In this document: one piece after another, positions 19,492-29,165 of the stretch
How the letters are laid out: each line of letters starts with the position of its first letter
Numbering within the stretch: position 1 is the stretch's first letter
Assembly (NCBI GenBank): GCA_036939355.1
Contig: JALLAP010000001.1
Location: 1 to 35,460, forward strand
Source: Thalassiosira profunda
Taxonomy: Eukaryota > Bacillariophyta > Thalassiosirophyceae > Thalassiosirales > Thalassiosiraceae
Length of the DNA: 35,460 bases
Reading direction: 5' to 3'
Program-made: the position numbers and the translations under genes
The notes under the pieces: model-generated
Databases searched by the model: none
The model's input: only the letters and a program-made list of their open reading frames with translations
Told to the model about the DNA's origin: nothing

Positions 19492-20748
19492 CTAGGCGCA
19501 CATGGGCCGCTCCCCGCCCAACCCCGTGTCCGCCACGCACGTCAACCCCCCGCAGCAACAGCAGTCCGTATCGCCGCACTTCCAATTCTGGCAATTGTTG
19601 GGCACGCACTCCTCCCCGTCCGCGCGGCACGTCCCGTCGCCGGCGTTGCCGCCCGCCAACAATACACCGAGGACCACGGCCACGATGATGATGACAATGA
19701 GAATCGAGAGGAGGATGAGTTGTTTCTTACGCCGACTGTACCGCACGGGTTCCTCTGTCGTGGTCTTTTCCTTCTCCAACTCGTCTTCGTGCTCGACCGA
19801 GGGTTCCTCCTCTGTGGTCAGGTCGACGTCGTCCAACTTTTCTTGCTTCTCGATTTTGTCCAGCTCGTCATCATCAGCATCTCCGCCAATATCCCCGCTG
19901 TTGATGGTCTGGACTTCGGCGTCGGCATCTTCGTCCTCATCGTCCATATCGTCCGAATCCATCGTGGTCGAATTAACACCGTTCACATCTTGTGTCTCAT
20001 CTGGCACCGGCTCGGCCTTGATAGCCTCGTCCGCCACGCTCACTTCGTCCACCACGCTTATCTCCTCCTCCTCGCTCTCGTCGCTCTCCTCCTGATTGCC
20101 ATAAACCAGCCTTCCCAAACTCTGCATCAATCCCTTCATCTCCTCGTTGTTCGGTCCCCACGCCAGCTTTGGCTCCTCCAATAGCTCTCCTTCGCGGGTT
20201 TGCAGTTCGTCGAAGCAGCTCTTGTGCGACTGCGCGGCGCGGCTGTTGGCGGTGCTGAGCGAACGATCGTCGTCTTCTTGGTTGGCGGTGCTAAGCGTAT
20301 CTTCGGGGTCGGCGGGTTGGGCGGAAGCCTCGTCGGGGGCCGCGTCGAACGACGACTCGTCAGTTGCAGTTGCGGCCGGCGCTTCCGGTTCCGGCGGTTC
20401 CTCTGTCTTCAAGTTGTCTTGCTTGTCTTCGGTCGTCACGTTAGAGGTGACGCCACTGCCGCCCTGGAACTCGGCATCCTTCCTCCGCTTCTCATCATCG
20501 TGCACATTTTTCAACCTCGCCCTCGCTTCCATGAAACCAACCTTCTCCTCCGCCCCCTCATCGGCCTCCTCGCCACCAAACACCTTTCCATCGTTCCACT
20601 CGGAGCTGTACCCGCCCAACTTTCGCGAGGCGTTCTTGAAGCGCCAGCGGGGGAGCTCGGGGGAGGTGGGCGACGTGGGCCGGCTGGAGGGCGGGGAGGG
20701 GCGGGGTTGAGCGGTGCCGGAGGGCATGCCGACGGAGCGGGAGGTCAT
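19492..20748 (-). CDS. Single-pass membrane protein with long acidic tail and a 10-cysteine mini-domain
   Basis: The 418-residue protein has no N-terminal signal peptide. Residues 1-335 are disordered and very acidic (runs such as ESDESEEEEISVVDE and DSDDMDDEDEDADAE). A basic stop, SRRKKQ, precedes one membrane helix at about 343-367 (LILLSILIVIIIVAVVLGVLL). The last 51 residues hold ten cysteines, including four in a row (GDTDCCCCGGLTC), and end ERPMCA. The positive-inside rule predicts a type II topology: acidic part in the cytosol, Cys-rich knot in the lumen or outside. The spacing resembles small disulfide-rich (knottin-like) modules, but I cannot name a family. Function is unknown. Start at 20748 (MTSRSVGMPSG); a second Met at 20727 is possible. 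Confidence 0.78.
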   Translation of the reverse strand: MTSRSVGMPSGTAQPRPSPPSSRPTSPTSPELPRWRFKNASRKLGGYSSEWNDGKVFGGEEADEGAEEKVGFMEARARLKNVHDDEKRRKDAEFQGGSGVTSNVTTEDKQDNLKTEEPPEPEAPAATATDESSFDAAPDEASAQPADPEDTLSTANQEDDDRSLSTANSRAAQSHKSCFDELQTREGELLEEPKLAWGPNNEEMKGLMQSLGRLVYGNQEESDESEEEEISVVDEVSVADEAIKAEPVPDETQDVNGVNSTTMDSDDMDDEDEDADAEVQTINSGDIGGDADDDELDKIEKQEKLDDVDLTTEEEPSVEHEDELEKEKTTTEEPVRYSRRKKQLILLSILIVIIIVAVVLGVLLAGGNAGDGTCRADGEECVPNNCQNWKCGDTDCCCCGGLTCVADTGLGGERPMCA

Positions 20749-21202
20749 GCTTGCTCGTTTGCTTTGGTTTGCTTCGTTGGATGCGCGCAGCTATTGTGGA
20801 TGGCCACCAGTTGTAAGTAGGGCGACGGTTGTGCCGCAATTGTGTGTAGGCGGCGCCGGTCGGCGCCTCGTCGGGACGAACGATCGATCGAGGCGAGCAA
20901 GGTTGCAAAATTTCCCTCGAACGGAAAGATTTTTTATGTCGCTTTTGTGCGACCTAAAGATCAAAGGATACCTTTTAGAAGGCCCAAGACTGGGTCTTTG
21001 GCCGCCCCCTGCGGTGTCATTGCTTGCCATCCTGCCCGAGCAGCGTTCATCATGTAGATTCCTATGTGTTCCTCACGACCCTCTCGCTGACAGGTGCAGC
21101 TGATGCTGGCACCCTACAATGCTGCACGCAATGTATCGATGCAAGCTTACCGGGGGTTTCAAAATGAGCACATCTTGTGCACTCTCATAAAATCGACCTA
21201 TC
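20749..21202. promoter_or_regulatory. Head-to-head promoter region
   Basis: 454 bp between two divergent start codons. I see no coding sequence, RNA gene or strong repeat. Confidence 0.35.
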
Positions 21203-23203
21203 ATGCGCCTCGCCCTCGCCTCCTCCGTCATCGTCGCCGGACTGGCCGCCGCCGTCAACGGCAAGGCCGACTCTGCTGAGGCCGCCTACGAGGTCTGGGC
21301 GTGCGATCAGTCCAACTCTGTCGCGAACGCCGAGGCCCTGGGCACGACGGGCTCCCTCCTCTGGATTTGGGACTCGCACGACGTCGACCGCGTCGTGAGC
21401 CCTCCTCCGGAGCTGAGCGTCGAGCGCTCGTCCGCCACCGCCGCCACCCCGCCCAGCAAGCCCTGCACGCCGGACGCCGACTCCGGTCCGTGCGACCTCC
21501 TCGCCATGTTCCACCCGGACCTCGTCGACAGCGTCTCGGGCGTCACCCTCGCCGAGGCCGGCGGCTTCGGCCGCTGGCACGGCATCACCCGCGATCCCCA
21601 GAACAAGTACGTGACCGCCAACATCTTCGCGCCCGGCGGAGGATACCTTGGCATCGTCGACGCCGAAACCAAGGAAGCCGTGGGTGAGTTGCAGCGCAAA
21701 CGTTGTGGTAGATACGTTTGCTGCAAAGATGCTCACATCATCATCATGTGCTCACTTTTTTGCAATGTCCCCTCGTCGCCAGCCCTCTTCCGTGCCACCC
21801 TCATGACGTACGCCGCGCCCACCGACGAGGATCCGGACGCCACCAAGACCACGCGCAACGTCCACATGAGCTTCTGGAACGACGACGGGAGCGCCATCGT
21901 CATTCATAATCTCGCCGGCAAGGCCGTCGAGCGGATCAACATTGAGCGAGACGAGGAGGGGAAGATCACGGCAGCCGCGTTCGACAAGTCCGCGACCATG
22001 GGCGTCGGGAAAAGCATGAGCGTGGCGGAGGAGGCGTCGTTCTTTGAGGGGACCAACGCGTTTGGGAGGCCGTTGCTTGGCGGTGTGACGGGATCGTACG
22101 ATGATGCGGATCTTGGCGAACTGACGCCGAGCGGACAGTGCAAGGAGGATGGGTGCGCGTCAGCTGCAGAGGGCGATGATTTCGACAGTCCGGGACGTCC
22201 GAACAACGTGCCCATTTGTCCAGTGATGGCATCGAACGGCCTGACGTTCAATACCTTCGGAGGAGGCGGCCTCCTCGTCACCGATTCCAAGCAAACGCCC
22301 ATGGCCATCGTCGGCGAGCACGGCAACAAGGAAATCTACGGCGCTGGCGTCTGCGGCGAGTCCGTCGCCGACACGGTTTACTTTACCAGCGGCAACTTCG
22401 CCTCCGGGGCTGGCATCGCCCACAGCATGTGGGCCCTCTGGGGCTTCGATCCCGACGAGCTCGATGTCCCGAGCTTCGCGTTCGAGTTCCCCGGCACGGC
22501 CACCGGCGGACGGACCGAGGGGGTGCTCGAGGACACGTCCGGCCAGGTCCCGGGCGAGAGCACCCGGCGCGACGCCCACGATCTCGCCGGGACGGTCGAC
22601 GGCAAGTACGTCCACGTCGTCGATCGCATCCAGGACGTGATTGACGTCTTCGATACCGCGACGGGCGAGCACGTGGGGGCGTACAGCCTCGTGTCCGCGG
22701 ATGGAGGTGTGGAGGATCACGTGGCGAAGGGCGGAGGCGCGTGCGAGGCGACGAGCGTGACGGACGGCGGCGAGGGCTTTCCCGTCAACAATCCCGGGGC
22801 CGACTTCATCATGCCGACGCCGGACGGCAAGTACATGATGTTGTCGCTGCGCGGGCCGGCGCCGGTGAGCGCCACGCACTCGGCGCAAGGAAGCTGTCCG
22901 GGAGTGGGCATTGTCGAACTGAAGGAGGGCGGCAAATCGGGGGCGCTGGTGGGGGTTTTGAGGTCCACCAACTTGCTGCCCGATGCGGCGGGTGTGGTCA
23001 GTCCGGCGGGCGGGTATGCCTATCCCGGAACGGAGCGCTCCGACATCCACGATGTCGTCGTGGTTGCTAAGGCAAGCGCCGATGCACCCTCCACTGCTCC
23101 TCCCGGCGAGCCGGGAACCTCGGCCGGATCGGCGAGAATTGGCGTTGTGAGCGCTCTTGTTGGAGGCGTGGCCGTCCTCTACGCTACTATAGCTGCCATG
23201 TGA
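21203..23203 (+). CDS. Secreted, possibly GPI-anchored beta-propeller-like protein
   Basis: Exon 1 is 21203-21683, the intron 21684-21782 (GTGAGT...TCGCCAG, 99 nt, phase 1) and exon 2 21783-23203, giving 633 residues. The start MRLALASSVIVAGLAAAVNG is a signal peptide. Several stretches look like propeller blades: DPQNKYVTANIFAPGGGYLG, TVDGKYVHVVDRIQDVIDVF and PTPDGKYMMLSLRGPAPVSA (the 'pDGkyvyv' form of YVTN-type blades). The C-terminus has a Ser/Ala/Gly-rich spacer followed by a hydrophobic end (IGVVSALVGGVAVLYATIAA), which fits a GPI-attachment signal or a membrane anchor. So the protein probably sits on the cell surface or in the wall. No enzyme motif is visible. The intron is a multiple of 3 with no stop, so gene finders may read through it; the donor and acceptor are consensus. 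Confidence 0.82.
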   Translation: MRLALASSVIVAGLAAAVNGKADSAEAAYEVWACDQSNSVANAEALGTTGSLLWIWDSHDVDRVVSPPPELSVERSSATAATPPSKPCTPDADSGPCDLLAMFHPDLVDSVSGVTLAEAGGFGRWHGITRDPQNKYVTANIFAPGGGYLGIVDAETKEAVGELQRKRCGRYVCCKDAHIIIMCSLFCNVPSSPALFRATLMTYAAPTDEDPDATKTTRNVHMSFWNDDGSAIVIHNLAGKAVERINIERDEEGKITAAAFDKSATMGVGKSMSVAEEASFFEGTNAFGRPLLGGVTGSYDDADLGELTPSGQCKEDGCASAAEGDDFDSPGRPNNVPICPVMASNGLTFNTFGGGGLLVTDSKQTPMAIVGEHGNKEIYGAGVCGESVADTVYFTSGNFASGAGIAHSMWALWGFDPDELDVPSFAFEFPGTATGGRTEGVLEDTSGQVPGESTRRDAHDLAGTVDGKYVHVVDRIQDVIDVFDTATGEHVGAYSLVSADGGVEDHVAKGGGACEATSVTDGGEGFPVNNPGADFIMPTPDGKYMMLSLRGPAPVSATHSAQGSCPGVGIVELKEGGKSGALVGVLRSTNLLPDAAGVVSPAGGYAYPGTERSDIHDVVVVAKASADAPSTAPPGEPGTSAGSARIGVVSALVGGVAVLYATIAAM

Positions 23204-23382
23204 GAAGAGAGGGGACAAGAGGGCAAGGCTAGCTTTTCTTCGATATGAGTAAATCAATATCTTGTTTGTTGCGTACCCATTGAATTGATAAGAGCCTAGA
23301 ACCGCGAACGCTCGGCTTTACGAATATGCTTTACGAATATCATTCGTCCCACACCAATCTCCATCTCCATCCTGTTGCACCA
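23204..23382. other. Short convergent 3' region
   Basis: 179 bp, AT-rich; 3' UTRs presumably. Nothing else is visible. Confidence 0.4.
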
Positions 23383-25357
23383 CTAACGTTCAACCCTAGC
23401 CCAATAATGCCGTGCCATTTCCTCCTGATGCCGACGCCCTTCTGCAGTGAAAACCGCGTCCGTCCCACCGAATCTGTAAATGAGTCCATCGCTGCACATG
23501 AGCAGAGGGGGCTTGTTCGGCCAAACCCCCGACGGAACCCAAGAAACGTCAGTGTCCCAGCGTATTGGCAGGGAGTAGAGAGGCTTTTGCGCACGAAGGT
23601 CCCACATCATAGCTCCCCCAGATCCTAAGTGATTGCAGACATACTTGGCGCCGGCGATGTGAACGGGCGTTGAGCTGCTCAAATGCTCCTGATACATTTT
23701 CATCACGGGCATTCCAGAGCGCAGATCAAATACCTTCGCACCCTCGTGGTCACTGGCCACGAACGTATTCTCGTCTCCAGCCTCTGCAAATGTGGGCCTC
23801 TGCACAATGTTCACCCAGCAGCAGCGCCCCCCAAAGCCCACAAGACAGCATGTTTCACGCAAATCCTGATCATAGATTGGTATTTGCCCCACAGCATCAT
23901 AAGAGCTGTTTGCAAACGCCAAGCGCCCACCGGAGAGATAACCGACGGACGAAGGAGGGCGAATGTCCACATGTCGAATCGAATCTGGCTTGATCCCGCG
24001 GGTGATCTCGGCCTTGCCGCAGTCATCCATCCACGTAGTGTCTTGCAAATTGAGAACATCCTCCGGCCTCCACCCGGCAGCTGCAATCTGCTCTTCGATT
24101 GAGTAGTTGTTCACCAGGCGCCTCGTTCCATCGTGGAGGTTCCCTTCGTCGAGTTTCCATTCCTGCAAGTAGCCGTCGGTCAAGCATCCAAGCCTCTGAT
24201 TTCCCATCGAAAACATCGCAGGGCCTTGAGAGCAAGATGAAGCTGGCCTGCGCCCCAACAGTTTCTTCCTCGTTGCATCCAGCAGTGAGCCCGTTGGCTT
24301 GGGATTCGATGCAATGTTGAAGATGTATTTCGTGTAGACCACCCTGCTATTGTCGCCTTCTCGTCGGCGGCGGATAGCGAAGCCCTTGATGCGCTCATCG
24401 GCCCTGACCCAAGCGACATCGTTTTGAGAATCGCAGAAGATTTCTCTCGGAGGATTCCAAAACTCATCCGCTACTTCCCATGAGCGGAAGCCCCGATCAT
24501 TTCCTCTAACTTCGGCATCGAAGTAGTACAGGTATCCAAGGAATTCACGGTACTTGTGGCCCCCTCCTAGGAAGGACATCGCAGCACGCCAAGGCGTCAG
24601 AGATGAGGCATTTTGCAGCACCGTGCAAGCTATGCAAAGAGATGTACTTACCTGTGTGAACGAAGCCCATGAGTCCGTCGTGCGAGGACAAATTCGAGAA
24701 GTATGGCGAGTCTTCATCGTCATAGAAGGCATCGTTCTCGTCCTCGATTTGGACACAAGTGGCGCGGCAAAGTTCAATGGCATTCTTCGACGCTGCCTCC
24801 TCAACAGCTCTGGGCTTTGTGTCCTCATGAAACTCGTCCTCGTGGAACTTTGCGAAGGGAGAAGTCAGAAGGACGTCAGAGACTTCACCTTCTTCGTCTG
24901 GCCCAAATTCATAATTCTCGCACCCATCCTTATCGTCAAAGCTAACTCTATCTAAGCGCACCGACAGCGCTCGCTGGAGGGCAGCCTTTGCGGCAGGGTC
25001 GACAGGGGAGGCCTGCTGCACCTCTGCCCGATAAATGCGTTGCATCAAATCGATGAGGAAATAGCAGGTATCCTCAAGGAGGTCGTCGGATCCATATGCC
25101 TCGGGATCGGTAGACGTGTCGGCCTCGATCAGGGCCACCAGCGACAGCACGGCGAGCGTTGATACGTGAGCAGTGCCCGGTTTGTCGCCCTCGTCCGATG
25201 GGCGGCGGGTGATGCACTCGATGATGGAATGCGCCGCGTCGAAGCCCTCGAGCGCGCCCAAAAGGCTCCGGCGCCTTTCCTTCTCGCGCCAATCGCTCCC
25301 ATCGGACGACGACTGGGAGTAGGATTGATCTTCGTCGGCGTCGTCCCCGCCCATCAT
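23383..25357 (-). CDS. WD40-like propeller protein with acidic helical N-terminus
   Basis: Exon 1 is 25357-24652, the intron 24651-24567 (CACACAG|GTAAGT...TTCCTAG, 85 nt, phase 1) and exon 2 24566-23383, giving 629 residues from MMGGDDADEDQSYSQSSSDG. Residues 1-235 are acidic and helical, with DLLEDTCYFLIDLMQRIYRA. The C-terminal part has several WD-like strands: NTFVASDHEGAKVFDLRSGM, GSGGAMMWDLRAQKPLYSLP and LLMCSDGLIYRFGGTDAVFT. Such folds act as protein-binding platforms. I cannot name the orthologue, and the number of blades is not certain. It shares a 197-bp head-to-head promoter with the acidic plastid protein, the tightest divergent pair in the window. Confidence 0.75.
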
Positions 25358-25554
25358 GATGTTGTCAGCACTTGAAACTTGGCAGGGTGTGTGCACGTTT
25401 CGGGACAAACCCCCAAAATCTTTGACAGCTAAGATCATACCAGTTCCTATTTACATCTGTACGCTGAGCCCGCGAAACGCTGGCGTCCTTCAAAAAGATA
25501 TCAAAGGAGCCTGCCTGAGCACCTCGCTCACATTCATCGAACAAAGCCACCATC

Positions 25555-26216
25555 ATGAAGCTATTCGTCCTCGCCGCATCGCTAACAGCCGCCTCATCCT
25601 TCGTGGCGTCGCCCAGTTCTCCTCACGTGCCCACGGCCCTCCGCGCCGCCGGCAAGAGCGACGCCGAGGCGCGCCCGGACGTCATGCCCAAGGTGTGGGA
25701 CGACCTCAAGAAGGCCGAGCGCGACCTCGTCGTCCAGCAGCAAATGGGCGAGCTCGACGAGGGCGAGGCCTCCAAGGCCATGGCCGCGAAGCTCATCGAG
25801 ACGGCGCTCGACTACGGTGAGCATGTGTGAAGTGGCGATTTTTGCAATTCATTGATGAGAATGCACTGATCTGCATATGTTTGCATATGGCAGTGCGGAC
25901 GAAGGAACGGGCCGAGGAGGACCTCGCCGACGTGGCCCACAAGACGTTCGAGCACGCGGCACAGGAGGAGCGGGTGCTCAAGGAGGCCGTGTTGGAGGAC
26001 GATCTCCTGAATGATATCCCCGTGGATTCGTATGTCGAGGAGCGATTGCACCAGGCACAAGAGACGGAGAAGGATTCGGCCGCGGAGGAATACGACCACC
26101 TCGGAAAGTGGGCCGAGCTGCGAATGGAGGAGGAGTTCATCAAAGAAGCCCTGAAAGATTTGGAGGAATTGGACAAGGTCGACCCGTGGGCGGACGTCGA
26201 GGAGTTCGACATGTGA
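25555..26216 (+). CDS. Acidic helical protein with plastid-type targeting signal
   Basis: Exon 1 is 25555-25816, the intron 25817-25893 (GTGAGC...ATATGGCAG, 77 nt, phase 1) and exon 2 25894-26216, giving 194 residues. The start MKLFVLAASLTAASSFVASP is a signal peptide with ASSFVA at the cleavage site, a variant of the plastid ASAF motif, so import into the plastid is likely. The mature protein is strongly acidic and almost all helical (EERVLKEAVLEDDLLNDIPV, LHQAQETEKDSAAEEYDHLG), and ends WADVEEFDM. It may form a coiled coil. I do not recognise a family or an enzyme motif. Both splice signals are consensus and join the frame cleanly (LDYVRTKERAEEDL). Confidence 0.8.
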
Positions 26217-26499
26217 TTTGGGGGAGGAAAACAATCAGACAGCTCCAGGTATGTAAAAGGCGGACGAGAATGATGTTCCTTTAAAAATGAAGAACAATCG
26301 CAGAGAACTGGCTAGAAGACTCTAAATCGTGGGGAAGGAGGACGAGAAGCCGGGGCCATGCACAAGTGGCGGAGGAAGCGGGTAATATATTGCTGTAGGC
26401 ATCGCATTTATTTGATGTCGAATGTATGTAGATATCAACAATTGACATTGCGCCCTTTCCTCAGCCCCTCTTCCCCATCTTCACAAGACTTCCTTGAGT
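26217..26499. other. Convergent 3' region
   Basis: 283 bp between the acidic protein and MYND stop codons; no gene seen. Confidence 0.4.
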
Positions 26500-27285
26500 T
26501 CAATTCTTCCCTAAGACATCTTTGACTCGCTTGCATTTCGCTTTGTGCTCCGGCCACGATGCCACGGCACAGGCCTCAGAACACCATTGCTGTCTCTCAC
26601 AGCCAGTGCATATCAAAAAGGAGCTGCGCGGTTTCCTCTCAAAGCATTCAGGGCAGAGACTCGTCCTCTGCTGAGATCGCACCTTCTCCCATTTTTCGTC
26701 CAAGCAGGAGCAGGGAATGCGCTCACGGTAAAATTCCACCAGGCCCTTCTCGCAGCCCAAGGTGGCATCTCTCTCCCTCATGATGACTTCTGCGTCCCTC
26801 GGATCCACAGTAGCATGTAGCCTGACAGCATCTTTGTCCCTCGTGACCGTATTAGGGTCACCAAAAGATAAAGTTTGGACCATCACGAGCGCCGCTGCTA
26901 CCCCCCCAGCGAGCCGTTCTGCCTTTTCCCCGTCGCCATCTCTGGCGAATTGGCTGCTGAAAACTCCGTTCTCTTTCTCTTTGGCGAGAAGACAGTCCAC
27001 TCCATAGCCCAGAAGCTCCGAAATAATGCCGTCGCGATTGGGGGCGAAGGCCTCCGGATTAACCCCTATTGCACAGACCATCGCTTCCACAGCAGCATTC
27101 GACACTCGGACATTAGGATGAAGATCGGTATTTTTTGCGGATGGGGTGTTGCCCCAGGCGTTTCGGAAGATATCCCCGAACGCTCGCCAGCGACCTCCCG
27201 GCATGTCGCTAAAGCCATGCGTGCATGCGGCTTTTGCTTTCTTCTCCCTTCTCTCCCTCCCCTTGTCCTTCTTTCGCGACGGCAT
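26500..27285 (-). CDS. MYND zinc-finger protein of the MPSRKK type (left member of inverted pair)
   Basis: It has 261 residues starting MPSRKKDKGRERREKKAKAA. The extra upstream open frame is discarded because promoter blocks shared with the 29166 copy lie there. A central stretch, DAEVIMRERDATLGCEKGLV then FYRERIPCSCLDEKW, is shared almost exactly with the copy at 29166. A MYND finger follows: CPECFERKPRSSFLICTGC, ERQQWCSEACAVASWPEHKAKC, with all ligands present. MYND fingers bind Pro-rich peptides; the tag and the YRERIPCSCLD segment look specific to this family. The basic N-terminus may direct nuclear entry. Closest relative in the window is the gene at 29166, on the other strand. Confidence 0.88.
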   Translation of the reverse strand: MPSRKKDKGRERREKKAKAACTHGFSDMPGGRWRAFGDIFRNAWGNTPSAKNTDLHPNVRVSNAAVEAMVCAIGVNPEAFAPNRDGIISELLGYGVDCLLAKEKENGVFSSQFARDGDGEKAERLAGGVAAALVMVQTLSFGDPNTVTRDKDAVRLHATVDPRDAEVIMRERDATLGCEKGLVEFYRERIPCSCLDEKWEKVRSQQRTSLCPECFERKPRSSFLICTGCERQQWCSEACAVASWPEHKAKCKRVKDVLGKN

Positions 27286-27939
27286 TTTATCTCCCGGACA
27301 GCGCGCTGCGCATAGGGAGGCCGAGTGATGGGCCGCCGATGGGACGACGAATAAGAGGCCAGCGCAGCCGCGGCGGGGGATATGAGGCCGGGGCGAAGGC
27401 CCTGCCCGCGTTGCTGCACAGCGGTGGCACAAAAAGTGCACCTCCTCGCGATCTGGCAGTGGCAGTTGCTGGCAGCGCATTGGGTACTACGTACGTAACA
27501 CTATCGTACTCTAGCATACAGCTCATTTTAGTTGTTTGAACATGAACAACCCTATCCAAACGAAAAGCACCGAGCTCTAGAGCGAGAAGAGGAAGGAGCG
27601 GGGAGGGGCGTCGAGAGCACAATGGCGCGCATCCTTATCTGCAAATCTTAGCCAGGCCACATCGAAGCCAAGGCATAAGGTAATTGGTTGAGGGTTGAAT
27701 TTCAGCTCCAGAGGAAGTCGTAAGCAGCAAGGCCTAAGACAGAGGAGAGCAAGGGCTGATAATTTGGTGCATTGGCATTTAGAATTGATCGCAATGACTT
27801 GGATAGAATAGATCCTCGTCTTGCTTCCGAAAAAAGACCAAAGCCAAAGCGCCCAAATGCAACCACTTGGACGTCCCATTCAATCATCGCTGACGTCCCG
27901 TGATCCGGTGCCCACCACTCTCCAAATATAAACGAATCC
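27286..27939. promoter_or_regulatory. MYND promoter plus 3' region of SLBP
   Basis: The half next to the MYND start carries blocks shared with the other MYND gene: GAGATAAAATGCC at the start codon, a 35-bp block (27353-27387) identical at 33 positions, and a CGTACGT-GTACCCAATGCG block (about 27477-27496). The half towards 27939 (about 27520-27939) is probably the SLBP 3' UTR, with no other gene visible. Confidence 0.7.
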
Positions 27940-28911
27940 TCACAGGATGTCGTCGTCGCTGTCCTCGTCGCACCCCTCCCCCAAGAAGTCGCCCATCCCG
28001 GCCTCCTCGTTGGCACGCCGGTACGCCGCCTCCTCCGCGAACTGCGCCTCCTCTTCCGTCTTGCCCTCCCCCAACTCCCCCTCGGCCGACGGTGCCGCAA
28101 CAATCTCCTCCTCCCCCACCTCCGTCCCGAAAAAGTTCCTCCCCACGGACATGCCCCCGAACGCGACCTGCAATCCCGCCGCCTTGGCCATGGCAATCTC
28201 CTCCTGCTGCCGATCCTCTTCGGTGGCGCACGGCCGCGGCGCCAATGTGATTTTGTCCTGCGCCGGCTGCCGCAGGTGGAGGTCGGGCGGGTCGTATTTG
28301 TGCAACCCCCGGCGCCACGCGTTGACCAATCCCTGCCACCGTTTCGCGGGCACGTCGAGGGTGTGGTCCGGCGTGGCGGGGCAGTCGGGGGAGCGGAGGC
28401 GGCGGCGGTGGCGGGGGACTTTTTTGGTGTATTCCTCGTACCCGGCGGTGTTCTTGCCGAAGAGGATTTGCCGCCGGCGTTGGCGGAGGCGCTTGGCGTG
28501 GACGGGGTTGGCGGGGTCGAGGCGGGGGAGGGCCGCGTCGTCGTTGGCCGGTGCACCGGCCGCCGAGGGCTCGTCGGGCGCGACGACCTTCTTGGCGGGC
28601 CGCGGCCGCGGTTGCCGGGGGCCACCGCGGTCGCCGCGGTTCCGGGGATCGCCTTTGGAATATTGGGGGCGGCGCTCCCGGTTGTTCTCCTTGCCGTGGC
28701 CGGCCCGCGGCTGTCGGCCTCCTCCACCTCCTGCTGCTGCACCTGCGCATGCACCACATGCACCACCTGCACCATCCGACCGCGCGACGAAGTTTGTGGC
28801 GCGAGATTCGGCCGGACGCGAATATGATGGACGCGCCGCGCGGGCGGGAGGCTGCCAGCGCGCGGCGAGGCCGCCCTCCTGGCGGCGGCCGTCGCGGTGG
28901 GGAGCTTGCAT
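27940..28911 (-). CDS. SLBP: Histone mRNA stem-loop binding protein
   Basis: This protein binds the 3' stem-loop of replication-dependent histone mRNAs and directs their processing and translation. It has 323 residues from MQAPHRDGRRQEGGLAARWQ. The RNA-binding domain spans about 132-210: RQRRRQILFGKNTAGYEEYT, then KKVPRHRRR (the YxxYxxxVPRxxR signature), then CPATPDHTLDV in the place of the TPNK phosphosite loop (Thr180), then RWQGLVNAWRRGLHKYDPP. The family is firm. The N-terminus (1-130) is a Gly/Arg/Pro-rich disordered region, and the C-terminus is acidic (EGCDEDSDDDIL). It presumably acts in the nucleus and cytoplasm in S phase. It sits between two inverted MYND genes and shares a 254-bp head-to-head promoter with the right one. 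Confidence 0.92.
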   Translation of the reverse strand: MQAPHRDGRRQEGGLAARWQPPARAARPSYSRPAESRATNFVARSDGAGGACGACAGAAAGGGGGRQPRAGHGKENNRERRPQYSKGDPRNRGDRGGPRQPRPRPAKKVVAPDEPSAAGAPANDDAALPRLDPANPVHAKRLRQRRRQILFGKNTAGYEEYTKKVPRHRRRLRSPDCPATPDHTLDVPAKRWQGLVNAWRRGLHKYDPPDLHLRQPAQDKITLAPRPCATEEDRQQEEIAMAKAAGLQVAFGGMSVGRNFFGTEVGEEEIVAAPSAEGELGEGKTEEEAQFAEEAAYRRANEEAGMGDFLGEGCDEDSDDDIL

Positions 28912-29165
28912 CGTTGCGCTTTGGTTCAGTTTATTTGCTTGAATGAAGTGCCGGCAGGCGCTGCGGCGGGTATCTATGGATAGGTAGGCGTACGTTGTAC
29001 CCAATGCGTTTTGGTCAGGCAAAAAAAAGCAAAAGGACCCCCCGCCCCGCCCGCCCGCCCCGGCAGCCGCGTCGCGCCCCAGCCTCATATCCCCAGCCGC
29101 GGCCGCGCTGGCCTCTTCGTCTTCTCGTCAGTCTCGCCCGCCCTGCCGCTGTCGCCGGAGATAAA
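28912..29165. promoter_or_regulatory. Head-to-head SLBP/MYND promoter with conserved blocks
   Basis: CGTACGTTGTACCCAATGCG at about 28989-29008 matches the block upstream of the other MYND gene with one mismatch in the shared core. A 35-bp block at 29083-29117 matches 27353-27387 (opposite strand) at 33 of 35 positions. GAGATAAAATGCC overlaps the start codon. The order of the three blocks is the same in both genes. Confidence 0.75.

Noticed and set aside
20897..20906. TTGCAA words as a promoter motif
   Set aside because: The word occurs in many intergenic, intron and coding places in the window, so without a background count it cannot be called a signal.
21684..21782. In-frame 33-codon insert in the propeller protein as real protein
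   Set aside because: It is flanked by consensus GTGAGT and TCGCCAG, and breaks the smooth reading EAVALFRATLM. An open 33-codon frame is expected by chance about one time in five.
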